Program-made: the position numbers and the translations under genes
Notes under the pieces: generated by a model
The model's database searches: none
Told to the model about the DNA's origin: nothing
The model's input: only the letters and a program-made list of their open reading frames with translations
From: Flavobacterium sp.
Lineage (GTDB): Bacteria; Bacteroidota; Bacteroidia; Flavobacteriales; Flavobacteriaceae
Direction of reading: 5' to 3'
DNA length: 13,542 bases
Assembly (NCBI GenBank): GCA_024709705.1
Contig: JANJWE010000170.1
Location: 1-13,542 of the forward strand
Shown: piece by piece, positions 1-8,271 of the stretch
Position numbering within the stretch: the first letter of the stretch is position 1
Layout: each line of letters opens with the position of its first letter

Positions 1-876
1 ATGCGGATTTTCATCGGCAAAAATTTCGATAAAAGTTCGTCTTCCTTGAAAACAATAGGGAAGGTGCATCAAAATAGAAGCCCAATTTTCATAGACTTTA
101 CCGGTTTGTTGGCTTTCTCTTTTAAAATGTTGGTAAGCTTCCGTAATTCGGTTGATGTAACATTGATTTGAGTACTGTCCGTCAAAGACAGGCTGTTCTT
201 TGTAAATAGAAACTTCATTTTCTAAAATGCCAAACCATTCCGGATTATCTGCGGAATTGGTTATTTCAGATTTAGCAAAACTTCTTCTCGGCTTGAAAAA
301 ATCAAAAACTCCTTCCGTAGAAACGCCAACTTCATTGGAAAAGCTTAAAATTCTGGGGTTTGAAGTAATCAGCATGGCAATGGCACCGGCACCTTGGGTA
401 TATTCACCACTGGATTCTAAATCGTATTTCGCATTATCGGATGCAATTACAATTGCTTTTTTGGTTGGATTTAAACGAATGTAATCCAAACAATTTTGCA
501 AAGCATCGACTCCGCCAATACAAGCAAAAGTGAGATCAACTACATCACAGTTTCGAAATGAAGCAGTACCGAATTTACTTTCTAACAGGGTCAAAATATA
601 AGATGCAATTGGTTTTGAACTATCCACACCACTTTCAGATCCAACATAAATTCTAGCAATTTCAGCCGGATTTATATTTTCTTGTTCTATCAATTTTAAA
701 GCTGCATTGGCAGCAAATGTAACCACATCTTGGTGTTTGTCCGGAAAACTCATTTTGTGTAAGCCAAGGCCTTTAATAAGTTTGTCCGGTTCAATATTTC
801 TTTGATTTGCCAGGGTAGAAATCGGTAAATAGATTTTAGGAATATCAAAGGAAATGCTATCAATACCAACGTTCAT
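1..876 (-). CDS. mvaS: Hydroxymethylglutaryl-CoA synthase, N-terminal part (cut by left edge)
   Basis: This gene encodes the enzyme that condenses acetyl-CoA with acetoacetyl-CoA to HMG-CoA, the first committed step of the mevalonate route to isoprenoids, in the cytosol. I translated 292 codons from the ATG at 876-874; the frame stays open to the left edge, so the last roughly 100-150 residues are missing. The thiolase-fold catalytic triad is visible: Glu81 in VGSESGVDSSKPIASY, nucleophile Cys119 in DLTFACIGGVDAL, and His271 in LMHLPYCFQGRR. A glycine-rich segment, GEYTQGAGAIAML, lies near residues 158-169. The residues around the nucleophile (FACIGG) differ from the ACYGAT form familiar from Gram-positive enzymes. 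A TAAATTTG box lies 19 nt upstream and a terminator precedes it, so the gene probably starts its own transcript. Family assignment is firm; the symbol follows the pathway name. Confidence 0.93.
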   Translation of the reverse strand, partial: MNVGIDSISFDIPKIYLPISTLANQRNIEPDKLIKGLGLHKMSFPDKHQDVVTFAANAALKLIEQENINPAEIARIYVGSESGVDSSKPIASYILTLLESKFGTASFRNCDVVDLTFACIGGVDALQNCLDYIRLNPTKKAIVIASDNAKYDLESSGEYTQGAGAIAMLITSNPRILSFSNEVGVSTEGVFDFFKPRRSFAKSEITNSADNPEWFGILENEVSIYKEQPVFDGQYSNQCYINRITEAYQHFKRESQQTGKVYENWASILMHLPYCFQGRRTFIEIFADENPH

Positions 877-895
877 TTTTCTAACTTTTAAGAAA

Positions 896-903
896 CAAAT
901 TTA
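896..903 (-). promoter_or_regulatory. Putative -7 promoter box TAAATTTG upstream of mvaS
   Basis: Read on the minus strand, the sequence is TAAATTTG, an exact match to the Bacteroidota sigma-ABfr -7 consensus TAnnTTTG. It lies 19 nt before the mvaS ATG, which would give a 5' leader of only about 10-15 nt. I see no clean TTTG -33 box at the usual distance, so the call rests on one box and its position. Confidence 0.5.
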
Positions 904-946
904 TGAAAGTGCCCTTCAATACGGATTGAACATTTCATAAAAAAAT

Positions 947-985
947 CCCTATTTTAAAACGATTTGCGAATGTTTTAAAAAAGGG
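947..985 (-). terminator. Rho-independent terminator after the zinc peptidase gene
   Basis: A 14-base inverted repeat (947-960 against 972-985, one mismatch, 11-base loop) is followed on the minus strand by seven T residues (positions 945-939). On the plus strand no T-run follows, so it is directional. It lies about 45 nt past the stop codon of the zinc peptidase gene and upstream of the mvaS promoter box. It therefore separates these two transcription units. Confidence 0.75.
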
Positions 986-1030
986 AACCTTAAATTTCTA
1001 AAAAAGTAAAAAAAGGTGCAAATATTGAAA

Positions 1031-1882
1031 TTAATGTAAAGCGGCAAAAGTATCTCCTTGTTTGATATCACCGGTTTTAAAACCTTTACCAAACCATTTA
1101 ACTCTTTGTTCTGATGTGCCGTGTGTAAAAGAGTCAGGTACCACATGACCTTGCATTTTCTTTTGTATAGCGTCATCGCCTACTGCATGAGCCGCACTTA
1201 AGGCTTCTTCAATATCGCCCTCGTCTAAATATTTTTGGTTGTAATGGGTCCACAAACCGGCATAAAAATCGGCTTGTAGTTCAAGAGAAACCGATAATTT
1301 ATTTCCTTCGGTTTTACTTAACTTTTGTTGTAACTGTCTTACTTTTGCTGAAGTCCCTAATAAAGTTTGAACATGATGACCTACTTCATGAGCAATAACA
1401 TAGGCAATGGCATAATCTCCACCTTGAGCTCCAAATCGGGTTTGTAATTCATCAAAGAAATCCAGATCCATGTAGATTTTTTGATCGGCAGGGCAATAAA
1501 AGGGTCCGGAGGCCGATGTTGCTCCTCCGCACGCAGATTGAACTGAGCTTCGGAATAATACCATGCCCGGTTCTTTGTAGGTCATACCGTTTTCTTGAAA
1601 AATTCTGTGCCAAACATCTTCTGTGTCTGCTAAAACAGTAGCTACAAATTCTCCCATTTTTTGATCTTCAGTACTCAGAGGTTGAGCCGGAGTTTCTGAA
1701 GTTTGCTGTTGTTGCAATTGTTCTAAAATGGGTGTAAGATTTTGAGCACTTTCACCCCCAAATAAATTAATTAATAGTAAAATAATACCGATAAGTCCAC
1801 CTCCGGCAACCACTTTTCCGGTGCCACTCATCCCTCTTCGGTCTTCAATATTTTTACTTTGTCTTCTGCCTTCCCATTTCAT
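1031..1882 (-). CDS. Neutral zinc metallopeptidase, YpfJ/KPN_02809 type
   Basis: This is a 283-residue predicted membrane-anchored metallopeptidase of the family often named YpfJ or KPN_02809 (putative neutral zinc metallopeptidase). The N-terminus, MKWEGRRQSKNIEDRRG, is the family signature. One membrane segment follows at about residues 24-41, then a Gln-rich linker (about 51-62) and the peptidase domain. The zinc-binding HEVGH motif is at residues 165-169. A downstream ELQAD segment (201-205) probably supplies the third ligand. Also visible are the paired-cysteine region SACGG...FYCPADQ (about 117-134) and the conserved THGTSEQR (253-260). The length matches the family. The active-site domain should face the periplasm, which is inferred from topology. 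Physiological substrates are unknown for the family. It sits downstream of the sensor kinase gene on the same strand but has its own promoter-like box, and a terminator follows it. Confidence 0.9.
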   Translation of the reverse strand: MKWEGRRQSKNIEDRRGMSGTGKVVAGGGLIGIILLLINLFGGESAQNLTPILEQLQQQQTSETPAQPLSTEDQKMGEFVATVLADTEDVWHRIFQENGMTYKEPGMVLFRSSVQSACGGATSASGPFYCPADQKIYMDLDFFDELQTRFGAQGGDYAIAYVIAHEVGHHVQTLLGTSAKVRQLQQKLSKTEGNKLSVSLELQADFYAGLWTHYNQKYLDEGDIEEALSAAHAVGDDAIQKKMQGHVVPDSFTHGTSEQRVKWFGKGFKTGDIKQGDTFAALH

Positions 1883-1912
1883 GTGATTTTGTTTTAATTG
1901 GATTATACAGAA

Positions 1913-1920
1913 TAAATGTA
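1913..1920 (-). promoter_or_regulatory. Putative -7 promoter box TACATTTA upstream of the zinc peptidase
   Basis: The minus strand reads TACATTTA, one base from the TAnnTTTG consensus, 31 nt before the zinc peptidase ATG and only about 14 nt past the stop codon of the kinase gene. The same element, in the context TTACATTTAT, precedes the kinase gene. No clear -33 box is seen. The gene could also be read through from the kinase gene. Confidence 0.4.
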
Positions 1921-1933
1921 AGAAAAAATGAAG

Positions 1934-4900
1934 TTATTTAATCCATTTGGATATAATTTCTTCTAAGCTACCTTTGATTATAGGTTTGGAGACATAATCA
2001 TTCATTCCCATTTCGAGGCACTTTTCTTTTTCACCTATTACGGTTCCGGCGGTTAAAGCAATGATTGGAGTTGTTTTATAATTTGTAAGTTTTCGAATTT
2101 CTTGTGTGGCTTCATAACCGTTCATTACCGGCATTTGAATATCCATAAAAAGAATATCGAAATTATCGGTTTCACATTTTTCGATGGCCTCTTGACCATT
2201 ATTTACGGTAGTAATTTGTGCCTTGGGTAAAATTTTGGAAAGGAGTGTTTTAGCTAATAAAGAATTGATATTGTTGTCTTCGACAATCAAAACATGCACT
2301 TTTGATAAATTTTCATACACAAATTCTTCATCAATAACAATAGAGGAATTGAGAGGTACTCTATCTTTGCTGGAAGACTGAACATCAATTTCAAAATAGA
2401 ATGTACTTCCGCTATTGGGTTCACTTTCCAGTTCGAGTTTACTATTCATTAAGCCCAGAAGTTTATTGGAGATACTTAAGCCTAGTCCGGTACCACCGTA
2501 TTGACGTGTGGTTGAATTGTCTTCTTGAGAGAAGGCTTCAAAGATTTTGTTTTGATTTTCGGGTTTTATCCCAATTCCGGTATCAATTACCGAAAATCTC
2601 AAACGGGTTTGATGCGTGGCAATTTGGTTTACCACTTCAACTTTTAATTTGATTTTACCTTTAGAAGTGAACTTAACTGCATTACCCAATAAATTGATTA
2701 AAATTTGTTTCAATCGAATAGGGTCAATCCAAATGGTTACCGGTACATCATGGTTGATGTGTACGTCTACATCTAATTTTTTCTGAATAGCATCGTATCT
2801 TATGGTATCAATTACTTCCTTGGCAATATCAACTATTTTGGTTTCTTCTATAACTAATTCAAGGTTCCCGGATTCGATTTTAGAAAAATCAAGAATGTCG
2901 TTAATTACACTCATCAATGATTTTGCAGATTGATGAACCGTTTTCATGTATTTTAATTGTGATTTTTCCAAATTGGATTGCATTAATAAATCGGTAAAAC
3001 CAATAATACCATTCAAAGGGGTTCGAATTTCATGACTCATATTGGCCAAAAATTCAGATTTGGCTTTGTTTGCGGCAACTGCCATTTCTTTTTCTTTTAC
3101 CGCAGCTTCTTGAATTTTTCTTTCGGTAATATCTATAAAAATTCCTTCAATGAATTCAATTTTATTTTCATTAAGAATTACATCCCCAAATTCTTCAACC
3201 CAAACAATTTTATCGGATTTGTGGATAATTCTGTAAATGAAATGAATTTTTTGTCCGTTTTCCAAGGCATATTTTTGGTCTTTAACGACTCTTTCCTTAT
3301 CCTCCGGATGAACTAAATCTAAGAAGTAGATTTCTTTATTTAAAAACATTTCTTTAGAATAGCCCGTTAGTTTTTCTATCTCATTGTTGAGGTATATTTT
3401 GGTGAATTTTTCATCATAACGAGAAAGATAAATGGTTCCGGGTATATTATCGGCCAAGAGCCTAAAACGTTCTTCACTGTTATGAATAATTTGTTCGTTA
3501 AGATTTCGTTCGATTGAAGACGAAATATTATTAACTAAAGACTGTAAAATATTAATTTCATCTTCAGTCCATGTTCTTTCTATTGTACAATCGTCAAATC
3601 CAATACAGCCTACCAATTTGTCTTTAACTAAAACCGGAATAAATAGTACAGATAATATATTTTGCGATTTCATGAGTTCTTTGTAATCGCTCTCAAATAT
3701 ATCTTTCACTTTTTTATGATAAATCTTTTTGGATTTTAAAGGGATTACGATATCCAAGAATGTTTCGTAAGGTACATCTTGTAAATCGTCATTGTCAATC
3801 TGAGGGTCAATATGGGGTGCAGCCCATTCGTATTTTTGTGAAACGAGACGTTTTTCATCATTAGCTTCAAAATAATACACCCGATCTGCTTTAGTAACGA
3901 TACCAAGCGACTCTAGGATTTCATCCATAATTTGAAAGACATCCTTGTGGAAAAGAATTTTTTCTGCAATTTGAGTTACAGTGGTTAAAATTTCACTTTT
4001 ATAATGTAAATTGGATTCAATTTCTTTTCGTTTTAAGGTTTCGATACCCAGTGAAATTATTTCTGCGACTGAACGTGTGAAATTGATGTCTTCATTGTCC
4101 CAATATCTAATTTGATCTGTAGCTTCAAAACAAATGATTCCATACAATTTACCGTTAATAAATACCGGATAATCCAACAAAGATTTGATATTGTTTACAT
4201 TAAAATATCCAGTCATAAACTCAGAAGTTTCTCTTTTTTGAGTGACATCTGATGCAATGATAATTTGTTCTTTCTCAATAGATTCAAAATAGATAGGCAT
4301 ATCTTTTTTGAAAATTTCACTATGATTGGAGTGTTCGTTGGTTTTAAGATTGTATAAGTTTATACAACTAATTTTTTCAGGAGCATAATTCCAATAACTT
4401 ATGCGTTGAATTCCGGTAGCTTTTGCAACTTGTTCAAAAATGAGCCTCAAAATGGGTTCAATTTCGTTATAGGGTGAGAAATTGGTTGTTGATAATTTTG
4501 AAAGTGCGTTATTGTATTTTTTTATTTTATCTTGTCTTTGATTTTTTTCAACTTCAAGTTTTCGAATCAAAGTTATATCTCGAGAAATTCCGGAATAACC
4601 AATAATTTCACCTTGTTCATTTTTTTTGAAAGTAACTTTTTGCGAGATCCATATTTCTTCGCCATTACTTTTCATAATGGGAAACTCTAAAACCGAAAAT
4701 TCATCAAGTTTATATACGTCTTCTGTATAAAAAGCAACCACTTGTTCTCGGTAATCTTCCCGAATTAGTTCACCAAAATATTTTTGCTTCAATTCTTTTA
4801 AATCGTATTTCAAAAGTTGGCAAGCAAACGAATTGATGTAGGTGAATTTTCCGCTGTAATCGGTTTCAAAAATGATATCCGATGCGTTTTCAATTAGATT

Positions 4901-5977
4901 TTGATATCTGTGTTCAATTTGAATTTGTTCAGTTACATCATTTCCGATGCCCACAAATAAATCATCTCCAAATTGTTTGTCTACCCATTGTATGTATTTG
5001 AAGCTTCCGTCTTTACACTTTAATTTACGGGTATACATCCTATCTCTCACAAAGTCATCATGGTAGGCTTCACCAATAAATTCCGGATCTTCGGTATTAA
5101 TCCAAAACCCCATTCCCTTTACTTCCTCTTGTGTATAACCCAGAATGTATTTTATATTTTCACTACAGTAGGTTACTTCTCCATTTTTGCGAGTTGCCAA
5201 TACCAGTGAACTTCCTTTATTGATAATTTCGTTAGCAAATAAAAACTTATCTCTGGTGTTTAGGATAGCAATGTGTCTTATGAAATTAAGAATCGTAATT
5301 AAAAGTAAACTAATAATAGCAACTACACCCACCTTAAATTCTACAGCTTTTGTAATAAGCATAAGTAATAATACAACAAATAAAGTGATTATAAAGGCCC
5401 AATACTCTTTGCTTTTTTTGAATACGTTGTAGGAAAAGAACATTAATGTTAATAACCCAGCAAAAGTTATAAGTTCAAATGGTTCGTATATAACTAAATT
5501 TCGTAATACAGTTGTTAAATAGGCCAAATAACAAAACATGAAAATACGATGAAGGTAGTTGAAAACTAATACATTTTTCTTACTTAGTATATAAATCCCC
5601 AAGAATAGGAGTCCATAGAAAAAATTGTGAACCAAAAGGGGTTGATTTCGGATATTAAATATGTACAATACCAGTTCTATAGATGGAATTAATATGGCTA
5701 AAAAGAAAAAATATTTTTGATATTCTTCTTTGGAGAAATCCGTTTCGGAAAAATCTTTGACAAATGATTTGTTGTAATGAGTTTGTCTTTGAAAAATGGA
5801 ATAGGTAAGTGTTACTAAAAATGAAACAAATACAATTACAAATAACCAGTCTCTTAAAAAGTTATCTGTGTTTAAATCGGGAATGATTTTAAGACTTAAT
5901 AGCCAATTTGTATATGGTGTGTTAGATAAGCTTAAATAGAATACCATCAGTAATTTAGGGCAATAAACAAGGGGCAT
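1934..5977 (-). CDS. Hybrid sensor histidine kinase, 7TM-PAS-PAS-GAF-GAF-PAS-HisKA-HATPase-REC
   Basis: This 1347-residue membrane sensor kinase shows seven hydrophobic segments at about residues 45-62, 89-107, 119-132, 145-163, 168-186, 193-211 and 216-239. Two PAS domains follow (about 255-352 and 355-472, the second ending in a GYSGISRDIT PAC motif). Next come two GAF-like domains (about 495-650 and 660-825) and a third PAS (about 837-955, ending GIFIDITERK). The kinase core has phospho-acceptor His982 in SHEIRTPLNG, Asn1099 in the N box (NLLGNAVKFT), DTGIGI at 1132-1137 and GGTGLGL at 1161-1167. The C-terminal receiver carries Asp1234, phospho-acceptor Asp1279 (FMDIQMP), Thr1309 and Lys1331. 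All catalytic residues are present. There is no Hpt or DNA-binding output domain and no regulator gene next door, so its partner is elsewhere. Start: ATG at 5977; Met11 (5947) is an alternative. Ligand unknown. Confidence 0.93.
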   Translation of the reverse strand: MPLVYCPKLLMVFYLSLSNTPYTNWLLSLKIIPDLNTDNFLRDWLFVIVFVSFLVTLTYSIFQRQTHYNKSFVKDFSETDFSKEEYQKYFFFLAILIPSIELVLYIFNIRNQPLLVHNFFYGLLFLGIYILSKKNVLVFNYLHRIFMFCYLAYLTTVLRNLVIYEPFELITFAGLLTLMFFSYNVFKKSKEYWAFIITLFVVLLLMLITKAVEFKVGVVAIISLLLITILNFIRHIAILNTRDKFLFANEIINKGSSLVLATRKNGEVTYCSENIKYILGYTQEEVKGMGFWINTEDPEFIGEAYHDDFVRDRMYTRKLKCKDGSFKYIQWVDKQFGDDLFVGIGNDVTEQIQIEHRYQNLIENASDIIFETDYSGKFTYINSFACQLLKYDLKELKQKYFGELIREDYREQVVAFYTEDVYKLDEFSVLEFPIMKSNGEEIWISQKVTFKKNEQGEIIGYSGISRDITLIRKLEVEKNQRQDKIKKYNNALSKLSTTNFSPYNEIEPILRLIFEQVAKATGIQRISYWNYAPEKISCINLYNLKTNEHSNHSEIFKKDMPIYFESIEKEQIIIASDVTQKRETSEFMTGYFNVNNIKSLLDYPVFINGKLYGIICFEATDQIRYWDNEDINFTRSVAEIISLGIETLKRKEIESNLHYKSEILTTVTQIAEKILFHKDVFQIMDEILESLGIVTKADRVYYFEANDEKRLVSQKYEWAAPHIDPQIDNDDLQDVPYETFLDIVIPLKSKKIYHKKVKDIFESDYKELMKSQNILSVLFIPVLVKDKLVGCIGFDDCTIERTWTEDEINILQSLVNNISSSIERNLNEQIIHNSEERFRLLADNIPGTIYLSRYDEKFTKIYLNNEIEKLTGYSKEMFLNKEIYFLDLVHPEDKERVVKDQKYALENGQKIHFIYRIIHKSDKIVWVEEFGDVILNENKIEFIEGIFIDITERKIQEAAVKEKEMAVAANKAKSEFLANMSHEIRTPLNGIIGFTDLLMQSNLEKSQLKYMKTVHQSAKSLMSVINDILDFSKIESGNLELVIEETKIVDIAKEVIDTIRYDAIQKKLDVDVHINHDVPVTIWIDPIRLKQILINLLGNAVKFTSKGKIKLKVEVVNQIATHQTRLRFSVIDTGIGIKPENQNKIFEAFSQEDNSTTRQYGGTGLGLSISNKLLGLMNSKLELESEPNSGSTFYFEIDVQSSSKDRVPLNSSIVIDEEFVYENLSKVHVLIVEDNNINSLLAKTLLSKILPKAQITTVNNGQEAIEKCETDNFDILFMDIQMPVMNGYEATQEIRKLTNYKTTPIIALTAGTVIGEKEKCLEMGMNDYVSKPIIKGSLEEIISKWIK

Positions 5978-6011
5978 TTTCTAAGTTTGTTAATTGGGTT
6001 AAGAGAGCGTA

Positions 6012-6019
6012 TAAATGTA
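6012..6019 (-). promoter_or_regulatory. Putative -7 promoter box TACATTTA upstream of the sensor kinase
   Basis: The minus strand reads TACATTTA (context TTACATTTATA), one base from the TAnnTTTG consensus, 35 nt before the kinase ATG. The upstream sequence is T- and A-rich with no clear TTTG at -33. The strong terminator at 6068-6104 lies just upstream, so the kinase gene needs a start of its own here, which supports the call. Confidence 0.45.
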
Positions 6020-6067
6020 AAAATAAAAATGAATTTATTACCATTATTTTCTCTTTTTTCAGATAGG

Positions 6068-6104
6068 AAAAAAAAACTCCAACCGAAGGTTGGAGTTTTT
6101 TTTT
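6068..6104 (-). terminator. Strong bidirectional-type terminator closing the panB-to-membrane-protein series
   Basis: CTCCAACC (6077-6084) and GGTTGGAG (6088-6095) form a perfect 8-bp stem around a GAA loop. Nine A residues flank it on the left (6068-6076) and nine T residues on the right (6096-6104), so the pairing can extend to 17 bp. Either strand reads as hairpin plus U-tract. It starts two bases past the stop codon of the membrane protein gene. No plus-strand gene lies upstream, so its working direction here is the minus strand. Confidence 0.9.
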
Positions 6105-6106
6105 AT

Positions 6107-6892
6107 TTATTCCAATTCTGAAGAACCAATATCGTCAATTTCACTTTTTACCACTGTGGGTAATATTGAATTGTATGTGGTAAATAACATTGAATACCAA
6201 AAAGGCATAGTAAATAAAACTCCTATGCACAAAGCAATCAATCCTACCATAGAACCCAAACCGGCTACTATGGCTAGTCCTATTATGGGAAATGCCTGTT
6301 TTAATACCAATTGACTACTTACAGCAATAGCTTCAAAAGCATTCAGGTGGGTAAACATTATCAAAGGAATTGTAAAAAACGTGAAAAAAGATATTACATA
6401 GGTTATTAGGTTTCCTACAAGTATAATCCCTGATAATTCAATTCCGGTAGATATACCAATAGAAACCAATGAAATTAAAGAGGTGGCAATAAAAAGGTCT
6501 TTAAATTTAGAAGATTTGTAATAGTCAAAAATTGTATTCACAGAAAATTCTTCGTTAGTATAGGCAGAGTGAGCCATTTTTAGTAATCCGGCTCCAATGG
6601 GGCTAAATAGACCGCTCACAAATGCTACACCAACGATGTAAATGAGTATACCCACTGTTGAAAACTGAGTAATATTGAAATCGGCCATGTCTTCTGTAAA
6701 AGAAACAGCACCCATAAATAAAGCTGCAACCCCTATGGCAATTGCTATTACAAATACCATAATTAATAGAAAAGCTAAACCTGCTGTTACAGCAATTTTT
6801 TTGTAGTTTTCAAAACTATCTTCAATGATTTTTCCAAAATCCAGATGGTAACCTCTTTGGGTAACTTCGTCAATTCTCTTTTGTTGTTCCAT
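6107..6892 (-). CDS. Multi-pass membrane protein of unknown function
   Basis: A 261-residue protein I cannot assign with confidence. A charged, soluble N-terminus of about 30 residues (with TQRGYHLDFGKIIEDSFENY) leads into about five or six membrane segments, near residues 33-61, 80-105, 134-157, 160-185 and 201-235. These are rich in Gly, Ile and Val. The tail is acidic (residues 251-261). Similar flavobacterial proteins are sometimes labelled beta-carotene 15,15'-monooxygenase; nothing here supports that enzyme, since I see no histidine set for a non-heme iron site. The overall pattern recalls small multi-pass domains of the glycerophosphodiester phosphodiesterase membrane type, but this is only a resemblance. 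It starts 12 bases after the aldehyde dehydrogenase stop codon and ends at a strong terminator. It is therefore probably the last gene of that transcript. Confidence 0.8.
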   Translation of the reverse strand: MEQQKRIDEVTQRGYHLDFGKIIEDSFENYKKIAVTAGLAFLLIMVFVIAIAIGVAALFMGAVSFTEDMADFNITQFSTVGILIYIVGVAFVSGLFSPIGAGLLKMAHSAYTNEEFSVNTIFDYYKSSKFKDLFIATSLISLVSIGISTGIELSGIILVGNLITYVISFFTFFTIPLIMFTHLNAFEAIAVSSQLVLKQAFPIIGLAIVAGLGSMVGLIALCIGVLFTMPFWYSMLFTTYNSILPTVVKSEIDDIGSSELE

Positions 6893-6904
6893 GTGTTTAT
6901 TATT

Positions 6905-8233
6905 TTAAAGCCAAGATAAAACTTTTTTTACAATATTCAACTTCTTTTTATATGGGGCATATCTGATGGGATTATCTCCCCAATTGGGTTTTTTTAAAAT
7001 TGGTTTTTTATGCGAAAAGGTATCAAATCCAAATTTACCATGATAGGCACCTATACCACTTTGACCAACTCCTCCAAAGGGAAGTTTTTTATTGGCAAAA
7101 TGAATCATGCAATCATTGATACAACCTCCACCAAATGAATAATTTGTGACTATTTTTTCGGCGAATTTTTTATTTTTTGTAAAAACATATAATGCCAAAG
7201 GTTTTTCATATCGATTTATAATTGTAGATAATTCTTTCTCATCATGGTATGATATAATAGGTAAAATTGGACCAAATATTTCATCTTGCATAATGGGACT
7301 ATCCAAGTTGGGTTCATCCAAAAGAGTTGGACTGATATACCTTTCATTTTCATCACAAATACCTCCGTAGAGTACTATGGAAGAGTCGATTAAATCGTGT
7401 AATCTTTTCCAATTTTTTGAATTGATAATTCTGGGATAATCTTCAGATTCTTGTGGGTTTTCTCCATAAGCAACCCGTATTTCTTTTTTGACTAGTTCTA
7501 TAAAGTCATATTTTTCTTTGGCTTGAATTAAAATGAAATCCGGTGCGATACAAGTTTGTCCTGCATTCACAAACTTACCCCATACAATTCGTTTGGCTGC
7601 CATTTCCAAATCAGCTCCTTCGTCAATAATACAGGGATTTTTACCTCCTAATTCAAGGGTTACTGGGGTTAGATTTTTAGCAGCAGCTTGAGCAATTATT
7701 TTTCCTACGGGCACACTTCCGGTAAAGAAAATATAGTCCCATTTTTGTTCCAAAAGCGACTGGGTGAATTCGGCACCTCCATGAACAACAACGGCTTGTT
7801 TGACATCAAAAACTTCTTCTACAATTTGGGTTATAATTTGAGCCGTTTGAAAAGCCAATTCGGAGGGTTTTAAAACTACCGTGTTGCCTGCAGCAATAGC
7901 TGCTATCAAGGGGCTAAACGCCAACTGAAAGGGATAGTTCCAAGGGGCTATAATTAAAACTCTTCCATAGGGTTCTGAGTAAATGCAATCAGATGAAGGA
8001 AATGTCATAATCGAAGGCCAAACCCGTTTGGGTTTTGCCCATTTTTCTACATGAGAAATGGTGTGTTTTAAATCAGATATTACATAATTGAACTCTGTCA
8101 AATACGTCTCAAAAGCAGATTTTTTAAAATCTTTATATAAAGCTTGTTCTACCTCTTTTTCGTATTTTTTGATTGTAATCAAAAGTTTCTTTAACAGAAG
8201 TTTTCTTTGATAGACGGGAATAGTTGAATGCAT
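6905..8233 (-). CDS. Aldehyde dehydrogenase, ALDH3 type
   Basis: This NAD(P)+-dependent enzyme oxidises aldehydes to carboxylic acids; the compact ALDH3 class usually prefers medium and long-chain or aromatic aldehydes. In 442 residues the key sites are present: Asn99 in IAPWNYPFQ, the cofactor loop FTGSVPVG (170-177), general base Glu194 in LELGGKNP, nucleophile Cys228 in NAGQTCIAPD, and EIFGP at 318-322. The C-terminal FANKKLPFGGVGQSGIGAYHG (about 379-399) is typical of the class. The ATG at 8233 is the first in-frame one, but the usual N-terminal helix with a QR-x-x-F pattern is missing. The frame stays open upstream for at least 20 codons, so a non-ATG start is possible. A C-terminal amphipathic helix (about 429-442) may contact the membrane. 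It lies 38 bases after the beta-barrel gene and 12 before the membrane protein gene. The substrate cannot be read from the sequence. Confidence 0.93.
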   Translation of the reverse strand: MHSTIPVYQRKLLLKKLLITIKKYEKEVEQALYKDFKKSAFETYLTEFNYVISDLKHTISHVEKWAKPKRVWPSIMTFPSSDCIYSEPYGRVLIIAPWNYPFQLAFSPLIAAIAAGNTVVLKPSELAFQTAQIITQIVEEVFDVKQAVVVHGGAEFTQSLLEQKWDYIFFTGSVPVGKIIAQAAAKNLTPVTLELGGKNPCIIDEGADLEMAAKRIVWGKFVNAGQTCIAPDFILIQAKEKYDFIELVKKEIRVAYGENPQESEDYPRIINSKNWKRLHDLIDSSIVLYGGICDENERYISPTLLDEPNLDSPIMQDEIFGPILPIISYHDEKELSTIINRYEKPLALYVFTKNKKFAEKIVTNYSFGGGCINDCMIHFANKKLPFGGVGQSGIGAYHGKFGFDTFSHKKPILKKPNWGDNPIRYAPYKKKLNIVKKVLSWL

Positions 8234-8271
8234 TTTTCCAAATTGAATGAATTCAAATGTAGTGAGAAAAT

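Noticed and set aside
949..1176. A 75-codon minus-strand frame overlapping the end of the zinc peptidase and the terminator
   Set aside because: It runs through the hairpin and overlaps the peptidase in another frame; no recognisable protein features.
2401..5432. Open frames on the plus strand opposite the sensor kinase (for example 2401-2652, 3032-3316, 5187-5432)
   Set aside because: They are antisense to a well supported 1347-residue gene, show no domain or signal pattern, and look like shadows of its codon use.
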